Source: an uncultured Ruminococcus sp. (lineage in GTDB: Bacteria; Bacillota; Clostridia; UBA1212; UBA1255). From it: a stretch of 12,749 nucleotides of DNA. Numbering within the stretch: position 1 is the first letter of the stretch; every line of letters starts with the position of its first letter. Shown here piece after piece: positions 1 to 6,186 of the stretch. The notes under the pieces are model-generated. The model ran no database searches. It saw nothing but the letters and a program-made list of their open reading frames with translations, and was not told the DNA's origin. Position numbers and translations under genes: made by a program. The stretch covers positions 1 to 12,749 of the forward strand of contig CACZOW010000026.1 in assembly GCA_902782885.1 (NCBI GenBank). The letters are read 5' to 3'.

Positions 1-242
1 AATTATCCAGAGCGAATCGGCGCAATTTTGCTCTAATGGTATAAAACGCACGGAAAATGAAAAAATTATCCAGTTGCAAGACCAAAGACGGAGCCAATGG
101 CATCGAGATGGAGCCAAAAATGGTATAAGACAGCTCAAAAATCATTAAATTTATCCAGAATCCGGGAGCTATGCAAAAATCGAGAAGCCGGGAGAAGGCG
201 CCCTCTGGATAATTAAGTCGATTGTCGTTAAAATTATCCAAA
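1..242. repeat. Cluster of TTATCCA repeats in noncoding DNA
   Basis: The 316 bases left of the GH36 gene hold no credible gene. Within them the core TTATCCA occurs five times: at 3-11, 66-74, 151-159 and 234-242 on the plus strand, and at 204-212 inverted (TCTGGATAA). Three of the five extend to TTATCCAGA, and most are preceded by AA or AAA. The copies at 151-159 and 204-212 form a 9-base perfect inverted repeat. Other words recur between them: AATGGTATAA at 35-44 and 119-128, and GGAGCCAA at 90-97 and 110-117. The first copy starts at base 3, so the array may continue outside the window. The core is one base short of the DnaA-box consensus TTATCCACA, but no copy has the C at position 8. Function unknown. 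Confidence 0.6.
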
Positions 243-260
243 TCCGCATGTCTAAATCGG

Positions 261-287
261 TCAAAGAAGGCGCCATTAGAAGGCGCC
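261..287 (-). terminator. Probable intrinsic terminator of the GH36 gene
   Basis: Read on the minus strand, two GGCGCC arms (282-287 and 269-274) are separated by seven bases and followed by TTCTTTGA. This lies about 30 bases after the GH36 stop codon. The stem is short but all G/C, and the T-tract is imperfect, so termination may be partial. A third GAAGGCGCC word occurs at 194-202. Confidence 0.5.
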
Positions 288-316
288 CGCAGAACGTGAC
301 ATTTAAAGGCTTCGGT

Positions 317-2365
317 TCACAATACAACCGAATATATCCGCCCCTCGCCGCAGTCAACAGACTCAAGCGTCTCAAGTCTGAGGCGGCGCTCATTGACGTA
401 AATGTCGCTGCCGGAGCCGTACGGAACAAAAACACGGAGCGTTGTCCCCTCCGGCGCGTCGGAAGTGATTATAAGCGAATCGCCGAAAAACAGATCGGAA
501 GTGTTGAAAGCGCCGCGGTAAATATTGTCATCCGCCCACAGAAACGCGGGATGATCCGTCACCTGCTTGCATATTATCGCTCTGGCGGTGTGGCCCGGCA
601 GTTCCTGATCGATGAACGAACGCCCGGAGGCCAGCACTTCCCCGCAAAGCGCATCGATAAAGATACACGGCTCCGTAAGTTTCAGCACTCTGTTGTCGCT
701 GAATTCGTCGTAATTGTACAGAACGTGGATCTCGGTCGGAACGGATTTGTCGGGGACGCGCATATACGCGTGGGTGCAGCACGGATATTCCCAGAAATCC
801 ACAGGCTCCACACCGTGTCCGGAGGGCGGCAGCAATTGCGCAAAAAGCCGGCGGCGTTCTTCGGGCAATTTGTCCAGTTCGTCGCCCGAGAGCAGCGACC
901 CGCCGCTGAACGCGCAGGCAACAGCCAGAAATTCCGCTTCGTTTTCTGACAATACCACGCTGTCGTCGCCGTACTCGCACAATTTATCCCGCAGCAGCAC
1001 GCTGTCGGGGTCAACGCAGAACACCCTTCCGCCGTAATATGAACGGTACAGCATGTTGCGGACGTTGGCGCAGATTATGTTCCAGGCGCCCGGAAACTGA
1101 TCCGGCGGATAACCCGCCCAGGATACGTCCGGGGTCACGCGGATCGCGTCAAACACGCCCGCGCTCTCGCCGATCGTGCCGCCGCAGGCCAGCAGGAACG
1201 CGTCAGCGCCCGCGGCGCGCCGGATCGCTTTGAGCAGCGCGCGGTACGTTGCCACCGAATAGTCACGCAGATAGCGCACGCGGGAATTGTCCGCGTCCTG
1301 GCGGTACAGCAGCGAGTCCAGAAAATCCAGTTTAAAATACTTTACGCCCCATTCATTAGCGGCGCGGCGCACAAAATCGGTAATTTCTTTTATTACCTCC
1401 GGCGCACCGATATCCAGCGGATATACGTCCGAGAAGGACGGCACCGGTGCGCGGTCGCTGTACAGCCTGCTTTTATAATCCTCAAACAGGTCCGAGGAGG
1501 CGGTGATCAGGCCCGGCGCATACCAGAGTCCGGGGGTGATGCCGCGTTCGGAGATCCGCGCGCTGACCGCACTGATCCCCTCCGGAAACTTGCTTTGCTC
1601 CGGAGTCCAGTGACAGGCAAATGATCCGCCCTGCTGCCACCAGTCGTCGATCTGGATCACCGGGAAAAGTTCTTCTTTACATTTCTCACGAAGCGGCCGC
1701 AAAAAGCGGGAATCGAATTCTTCCGTCTGCTTCAGCACTTTTTCCGCGTCGGTGTAACCGTAGTGGCAGGACCAGGAGGACCAGCCGAACGGGACGCGCG
1801 GCGCGGTACGTATCTTCTGCTTCAGCGCGATGGATTCGGCCACGGCGCCGAAAAACAGACCGGCGCTCACGGTGTCGTCGATCATAATGCTCTCGAGCCG
1901 CAGGATCGTGCCGGCACTCACCGGACGGTCTTCCAGGTCGTACACGGCGCTGACACGGCCGGGAGTATATGTGAAGTATGTGAAAAATTTTTCAAAGGAA
2001 GTAAAGCCCAGATTCAGGAAGAACATCTTGTCCGGATCTTCGCATTCGGTACGCGCCGCCATAAAAATATTGCGGGAAAACCTTATCGGATTGTCCGCGG
2101 AGAGCACACGCGCCCAGGAATTCGTTGACACGCCCGCGTCATATACGAGCGCGCCGGCGGGGTCAAATTCAAATATGAGTTCGAACCGCCTGAGCGCCGC
2201 GTCCGACTGCGGCTGAAAATAGATCACATATTCGCCGTCAACGCTCGTTTCGCGCACGTCGAACACCACGCCGCCCAGCATATAGGCGTCCGACAGCCGT
2301 TCGATATCGCGAATGACCGAAAAAGTCTGACCGTTTGATCTTGTGAGCTTTAATTCGATTTCCAT
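317..2365 (-). CDS. GH36-family alpha-galactosidase-like glycoside hydrolase
   Basis: The 682-residue protein has the layout of GH36 (melibiase-type) enzymes: an N-terminal beta domain of about 190 residues, a TIM barrel and a C-terminal beta domain. Barrel landmarks are FGWSSW at 193-198, QIDDWW at 238-243, the nucleophile strand KYFKLDF at 343-349 (Asp347) and the acid/base strand around Asp413 in RVTPDVSW. These match the two catalytic aspartates of the family, which releases terminal alpha-galactose. The CGGTIGESAGVFDAIRV stretch resembles bacterial alpha-galactosidases of this clade. There is no signal peptide, so it is probably cytoplasmic and acts on imported oligosaccharides; no transporter gene is visible nearby. 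The ATG at 2365 is the only reasonable start, because a stop codon lies in frame 24 bases upstream. It has no good Shine-Dalgarno sequence, only AAGG about 20 bases away. It lies 29 bases after the DacF-like gene, so it is probably co-transcribed. Substrate specificity cannot be read from the sequence. Confidence 0.85.
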   Translation of the reverse strand: MEIELKLTRSNGQTFSVIRDIERLSDAYMLGGVVFDVRETSVDGEYVIYFQPQSDAALRRFELIFEFDPAGALVYDAGVSTNSWARVLSADNPIRFSRNIFMAARTECEDPDKMFFLNLGFTSFEKFFTYFTYTPGRVSAVYDLEDRPVSAGTILRLESIMIDDTVSAGLFFGAVAESIALKQKIRTAPRVPFGWSSWSCHYGYTDAEKVLKQTEEFDSRFLRPLREKCKEELFPVIQIDDWWQQGGSFACHWTPEQSKFPEGISAVSARISERGITPGLWYAPGLITASSDLFEDYKSRLYSDRAPVPSFSDVYPLDIGAPEVIKEITDFVRRAANEWGVKYFKLDFLDSLLYRQDADNSRVRYLRDYSVATYRALLKAIRRAAGADAFLLACGGTIGESAGVFDAIRVTPDVSWAGYPPDQFPGAWNIICANVRNMLYRSYYGGRVFCVDPDSVLLRDKLCEYGDDSVVLSENEAEFLAVACAFSGGSLLSGDELDKLPEERRRLFAQLLPPSGHGVEPVDFWEYPCCTHAYMRVPDKSVPTEIHVLYNYDEFSDNRVLKLTEPCIFIDALCGEVLASGRSFIDQELPGHTARAIICKQVTDHPAFLWADDNIYRGAFNTSDLFFGDSLIITSDAPEGTTLRVFVPYGSGSDIYVNERRLRLETLESVDCGEGRIYSVVL

Positions 2366-2394
2366 GTCAATGAAGTCTGATCTGCCTTATTTTA

Positions 2395-3642
2395 TCACAA
2401 TCCGAACAGCGCCAGGAACCAGCGCACAAGCCGCACGAACCAGTTGGCCCTGGGCATGGATTCGGCGGTGATAAGTTCGACGCGGCCGATCTCTTTTTCG
2501 TCGAGATAGTATACGACGTAGCCGCAGCTGACGCCTTCTTCGATAGGCGCCTTGAGCTCTTCGGTGAGCTCGATGGCGGTCTTAACGTCGTTCGATTCCT
2601 TGATGTTCAGCAATACGTAGAAATCGCCCGCGGTCTCCGTCTTGATCTTCTTGTACTTGCCGTCCTTTATGTCGACTTTCTTCACAAAAGTGCCGTATTT
2701 GCACAGCATTTTGTACTCGTAGTTCGCAAGCGAATATTCCGCGAGCTTGCGCACTTTGGCGATGCGCAGATTTTCATTTTCCTCCCCCAGCACCACGCTG
2801 ACCACGCGCCGCTCCTCCTGGGCCGCGGTGCAGGCAACGGAATATTTATCCGTTGCCGAATACCCGATCATGGAGCCGTCGGAGCCGTCGTAGAATTTCC
2901 GGCGGGACAGCGGGTTGGAGCTGACCATTTCCGTGTTGGGCTGCTTGGTGGAATCGTGCTGGAACAGGCCGTACGTCAGGTTCAGGTAGCTGAGCACGTC
3001 CGGATGCTTCCCTACAAGTTCGCTCATGATGCGGGCAATATCCGCCGCGCACGAGTACTGTGCTTCGTCAATACCGGTCGAGTCCGTAAAGAGCGTGTTG
3101 ACCAGTCCCAGCTCATGTGCCCGCGTGTTCATCATTGCCGCGAACTGCGGCTCTGTGCCGCCCAGAAACTCGGCGAGCGCGCACGCGGCATCCTGCGCAC
3201 CGTTGATGCAGATTGCCTCTATGGCCTGCTCCACTCGGATAGTTTCTTTCTTCCCCGCGTCCAGATACACGCGCACTTTGCCTTTTGAAACATCCTGCGC
3301 GTGCTGGGAGACCGGAAACGCCGTATCCAGCGCGATCGCTCCGGAATCGATCTTTTCAAAAGCGATCAGCAGCGTCATGAGTTTTACCAGATTGCCCACG
3401 ACGACCTTTTTCGTGCTGTCCTCGCCCGACATGATGAGCTGGCCCGACGCGGTATCCGCGGTAGCGTAGCAGCCGGTGAGTTCATCGATCTTCAGGTCGC
3501 GGTAAAAGCCCATCGCCTCATCTTTATTGTAGTCCGCGAAGGCCGCGCCGGAGAAGCCGGACAGCAGATACAGCACAAGGACCGAAAACGCCGCCGCGCG
3601 TATGATCTTTCTTCTATGAGAACATCTTATATTATCACTCAT
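2395..3642 (-). CDS. dacF: DacF/PBP5-type D,D-carboxypeptidase homologue without active-site motifs
   Basis: The 415-residue protein resembles type-5 low-molecular-weight penicillin-binding proteins, which trim D-Ala from peptidoglycan stem peptides. It has a signal peptide (about residues 10-36, ending AAFA), a transpeptidase-like domain (about 40-285), a beta-rich C-terminal domain and a final amphipathic anchor, WFVRLVRWFLALFGL. Family hallmarks persist: VKLMT after motif 1, QDAACALAE at motif 2, MNTRAHELG, and DGSMIGYS at motif 3. The catalytic residues do not. The SxxK serine is Asn84 (NLVK), SxN is Gly148-Ala-Gln150, and KTG is Met258-Ile-Gly260. I re-read each codon from the DNA, and none results from a frameshift. 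It is therefore probably a non-enzymatic or peptidoglycan-binding pseudoenzyme. The start chosen is ATG 3642 with GGGGAG ten bases upstream, inside the end of pdp. The frame is open to 3753, but that extension overlaps pdp and would bury the signal peptide. The symbol rests on family and on the pdp neighbourhood. Confidence 0.85.
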   Translation of the reverse strand: MSDNIRCSHRRKIIRAAAFSVLVLYLLSGFSGAAFADYNKDEAMGFYRDLKIDELTGCYATADTASGQLIMSGEDSTKKVVVGNLVKLMTLLIAFEKIDSGAIALDTAFPVSQHAQDVSKGKVRVYLDAGKKETIRVEQAIEAICINGAQDAACALAEFLGGTEPQFAAMMNTRAHELGLVNTLFTDSTGIDEAQYSCAADIARIMSELVGKHPDVLSYLNLTYGLFQHDSTKQPNTEMVSSNPLSRRKFYDGSDGSMIGYSATDKYSVACTAAQEERRVVSVVLGEENENLRIAKVRKLAEYSLANYEYKMLCKYGTFVKKVDIKDGKYKKIKTETAGDFYVLLNIKESNDVKTAIELTEELKAPIEEGVSCGYVVYYLDEKEIGRVELITAESMPRANWFVRLVRWFLALFGL

Positions 3643-3649
3643 AACGTTA

Positions 3650-4912
3650 TCACTCCCCGCAGATCTCGTAGGCGTTGTCCAGCCACGAAAGTGTTTCGGC
3701 GCTGACGGGTCTGCTCGAATAGAGCGTGCACAGCGCATCGCCTTCGGAGACATTGACGCCGCTGCGCGTGTGCATCACTACGCCCGCGTGAGGATCCGAA
3801 GGGTCGGTCTTTACCGCGCGTCCGGCTCCCAGCGTGAAGGCCGCCATTCCCATGGAATAACCGTCTATCTTGCGCAGAAAACCGCCGTTCCGGGCATAAT
3901 AGACCTGCGAATATGCTGCTTTGCCCAGATATTTTTCCGGATCGGAACACACCCGCCGGTCGCCGCCCTGCGCCTCGATCATGTCTCCCAGTTTACGGAG
4001 CGCGCTGCCGTCGTCAATACGTTCCTGCGCCATCCGCTCGCCTTCTTCATACGAAACGCCCAGCCCCAGCGCGATCATCCTGCCCGCGAGACCTAAGCAG
4101 TGCTCCACAAGGTCCGGACTGCCGCGGCCTTTCAGCGTTTCGATCGCTTCCTCGACTTCCACCGCGTTGCCGATATTCATTCCCAGCGGTTCTTCCATGG
4201 TGTTCAGTACAGCCACCGTGCGGCGTCCGACTTCCGTGCCGATGGCGCACATGGTATCCGCCAGCAGCTGCGCCTGTTCCCGCGTCTTCATGAACGCGCC
4301 GGACCCGTATTTCACGTCGAGGACAATGGCGTCCGCCCCCGCCGCGATCTTTTTGCTCATTATACTGGCGGCGATCAGCGGAATGGAATCGATCGTCCCG
4401 GTCACGTCCCGGAGCGCGTACAGTTTTTTGTCCGCGGGCGCCAGTTCGGCGGTCTGGCCGGCAACGCAGATGCCGGTCTCGTTGACCATTTTCACCATCT
4501 GTTCCACCGTGAATGAAGTGCCGAGTCCGGGAATGGATTCAAGTTTGTCTATCGTCCCGCCGGTGAAGCCCAGCGCGCGTCCGGACATTTTGGCTACCGG
4601 GATCCCGCAGGCCGCTGCAACCGGTCCGACGATAAGCGTAGTCTTGTCGCCGATGCCGCCGGTGCTGTGTTTGTCCACTTTCACGCCCGGTATGCCCGAA
4701 AGATCCACCTGTTCGCCGGAACGGGCCATGGCAAGTGTGAGCTCCGCCGTTTCTTTATAGTCCATCCCTTTGAAGAAGATGGCCATCATCAGCGCCGCCG
4801 CCTGCTCGTCAGGTATATCGCCGCGGGTATAGCCCTCTATAAAGAAACTGATCTCCGCGGGGCTGAGCACGCCGCCGTCACGTTTTTTTATTATAATATC
4901 GACTGCACGCAT
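3650..4912 (-). CDS. pdp: Pyrimidine-nucleoside phosphorylase
   Basis: This 420-residue cytoplasmic enzyme splits uridine, deoxyuridine or thymidine with phosphate into the base and (deoxy)ribose-1-phosphate, in pyrimidine salvage. The signature KVDKHSTGGIGDKTT lies at residues 78-92 and binds phosphate. The pyrimidine-binding residues of the family are at their usual numbers: Arg168, Ser183 and Lys187. GRALGFTGGTIDKLES follows at 111-126. Length is close to the usual 430-440. The ATG at 4912 has an ideal GAGGAGG eight bases upstream and overlaps the end of the preceding uracil-DNA glycosylase by 22 bases, so the two are co-transcribed. The DacF-like gene starts 7 bases after its stop. The pdp-dacF order is common in Firmicutes, where it often belongs to a deoB-punA-pdp-dacF group. 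Here punA and deoB are absent and glycosylase genes stand upstream instead. Confidence 0.95.
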   Translation of the reverse strand: MRAVDIIIKKRDGGVLSPAEISFFIEGYTRGDIPDEQAAALMMAIFFKGMDYKETAELTLAMARSGEQVDLSGIPGVKVDKHSTGGIGDKTTLIVGPVAAACGIPVAKMSGRALGFTGGTIDKLESIPGLGTSFTVEQMVKMVNETGICVAGQTAELAPADKKLYALRDVTGTIDSIPLIAASIMSKKIAAGADAIVLDVKYGSGAFMKTREQAQLLADTMCAIGTEVGRRTVAVLNTMEEPLGMNIGNAVEVEEAIETLKGRGSPDLVEHCLGLAGRMIALGLGVSYEEGERMAQERIDDGSALRKLGDMIEAQGGDRRVCSDPEKYLGKAAYSQVYYARNGGFLRKIDGYSMGMAAFTLGAGRAVKTDPSDPHAGVVMHTRSGVNVSEGDALCTLYSSRPVSAETLSWLDNAYEICGE

Positions 4913-5529
4913 CGTCTGACCTCCTCAAGATCACTGTAGTACGCTGTCCGCAGCTCCGGGTTGTAAATCAGGCTGGCGGGATGGTAGAGCGGTATCAACG
5001 TGTACGCCAGGCCGTTTACGGTGATCGTTTCCGTTCTTCCGTGCGCCTGGCCCACGGTCACGTCGCGAAGCGTTCCGCCGCCGTCATCCGCACAGCCCAG
5101 CGCGCCCGACAGCGCGGTACCGCCCAGGGTGATTATAAGCGCCGGGGACAATTCCTCTATCTCCCGCCTCAGCCAATCACGGCAAAGCGCGATCTCAAAT
5201 TTTTTGACCGGCCGGTTTGCCAGCGTGCCGGCTTTTTTGCCTGCGCGCGCCAGCCGGTATTTCACCGTATTGGTGATGTACAGTGTTTCGCGGGCAATGC
5301 CCGTGCGCGAAAGCAGTTCATTGAGTATTTTGCCGGCGGCGCCCACGAAGGGCCTGCCCTGCTTTACTTCGTCTTTTCCCGGCGCCTCGCCGATCAGCAT
5401 CACGCGTTCGCCGCCGCGGCCGTCGCCGTACACGAATTGCGGCAGAATATCCGGCAGTTTACCGGATTTTACATACTCGCCGTATCCGGCCTCCGCATCG
5501 CGTCGAAATGCTTCGTTGTCTATGTTCAT
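4891..5529 (-). CDS. Uracil-DNA glycosylase family protein lacking Fe-S cysteines
   Basis: This 212-residue protein belongs to the uracil-DNA glycosylase superfamily, which removes uracil from DNA to start base-excision repair. Motif 1 is GEAPGKDEVKQGRPFVGAAG (residues 47-66), and the late motif YHPAS takes the place of the family His-Pro motif. Closest relatives are family 4 enzymes, which hold a 4Fe-4S cluster with CxxC near the N-terminus, a Cys after VK, and one more. Here the N-terminal pair is absent, the VKCR cysteine is Tyr91 (VKYR), and only Cys116 remains. A lysine-rich insertion, ARAGKKAGTLANRPVKK, lies between the two latter sites. The start at ATG 5529 has AGGGG five bases upstream and overlaps the stop of the upstream paralogue by ATGA, implying translational coupling. 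It could be an active Fe-S-free glycosylase, one with altered specificity, or a partner of its neighbour. The sequence does not decide. Confidence 0.8.
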   Translation of the reverse strand: MNIDNEAFRRDAEAGYGEYVKSGKLPDILPQFVYGDGRGGERVMLIGEAPGKDEVKQGRPFVGAAGKILNELLSRTGIARETLYITNTVKYRLARAGKKAGTLANRPVKKFEIALCRDWLRREIEELSPALIITLGGTALSGALGCADDGGGTLRDVTVGQAHGRTETITVNGLAYTLIPLYHPASLIYNPELRTAYYSDLEEVRRCVQSIL

Positions 5530-6137
5530 AACTGCCCCTGCTTCTGATCCGCCTGCGCTTTGCGCGCCGCTTTTACTTCCTCAAGCTTCTGCTTTACAGC
5601 CTTAAGGTCCTGCCAGAACGGCAGTTTCTTAGATTCGTCCCGCAGAAGCGCGGCGGGATGGAACGTTGACATAAACCAGATGCCTTTTTTTTCGATCCAT
5701 TTGCCCCGGGCGCGGGTGATGCTCTCCTCCGCAGAAACGAGATTGGTGTGCGCCACCGCGCCGAGGCATACGATTATTGACGGACGTATCAGTGAAAACT
5801 GCGCGCGCAGGAATCCCAGGCAGGCCTGTGCCTCCGCGGGCTGCGGCGTGCGGTTTCCGGGCGGACGGCACTTCACGACGTTGGCAATATAATAGTCCTC
5901 TTCACCGAAGGAAAGCGAAGCCAGCGCCACATCCAGAAGCTGTCCCGCCGCACCTACAAAGGGCAATCCCTGCTCGTCCTCCTGACGTCCCGGACCCTCT
6001 CCTACGAACATGAGCGGCGCCGTGCGGGATCCGCGTCCGACTACCGTGTTGGTGCGTTCGCGGCACAGCACGCACCGGCGGCAATCTCTTACCGCGCTTT
6101 CCAGATTCTCCCAGGTCAGTTCCAGTGCGTTCGCCAT
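5526..6137 (-). CDS. Family 4 uracil-DNA glycosylase (4Fe-4S)
   Basis: The 203-residue protein carries the full set of family 4 features. Cys19 and Cys22 form the N-terminal CxxC, Cys90 sits in NVVKCRPPGNR, and Cys106 follows 16 residues later; together they would ligate a 4Fe-4S cluster. The uracil-binding motif GEGPGRQEDEQGLPFVGAAG spans residues 46-65, and the FHPAALLR motif is near the C-terminus. It should excise uracil arising from cytosine deamination or dUTP misincorporation. The open frame continues upstream to 6278, but that part runs into the deacetylase gene and has no family similarity. MANALELTWENL from ATG 6137 matches the usual start, although its Shine-Dalgarno (GGCGGA, about 11 bases upstream) is weak. 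It begins 49 bases after the deacetylase stop and overlaps the second glycosylase by 4 bases. The last 30 residues are a charged helix. Confidence 0.9.
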   Translation of the reverse strand: MANALELTWENLESAVRDCRRCVLCRERTNTVVGRGSRTAPLMFVGEGPGRQEDEQGLPFVGAAGQLLDVALASLSFGEEDYYIANVVKCRPPGNRTPQPAEAQACLGFLRAQFSLIRPSIIVCLGAVAHTNLVSAEESITRARGKWIEKKGIWFMSTFHPAALLRDESKKLPFWQDLKAVKQKLEEVKAARKAQADQKQGQL

Positions 6138-6186
6138 CTTTAATTGTCCGCCGCGGCTGTCAATGCATACCGTTTTACAGCTATTG

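Noticed and set aside
1..242. CRISPR array reading of the TTATCCA repeats
   Set aside because: Repeats are only 7-10 bases, spacing is irregular, one copy is inverted, and no cas gene is present.
1..242. Replication origin reading of the TTATCCA repeats
   Set aside because: No copy matches the DnaA-box consensus exactly, there is no DNA-unwinding element, and neither dnaA nor dnaN is nearby. It is kept only as one hypothesis in the findings.
248..949. Plus-strand open frame of 233 codons
   Set aside because: It is the antisense shadow of the GH36 gene, has no ribosome binding site, and its protein has low-complexity, arginine-rich composition without family features.
3400..3420. An SxxK-like STKK in the DacF homologue, nine residues before Asn84
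   Set aside because: It does not precede the conserved LMT helix. Distance from the preceding GQLIM strand and the VKLMT context align Asn84, not this serine, with the catalytic position.
3643..3753. N-terminal extension of the DacF-like protein
   Set aside because: It overlaps pdp, lacks a ribosome binding site and would place 37 residues before a clear signal peptide. ATG 3642 with GGGGAG is better.
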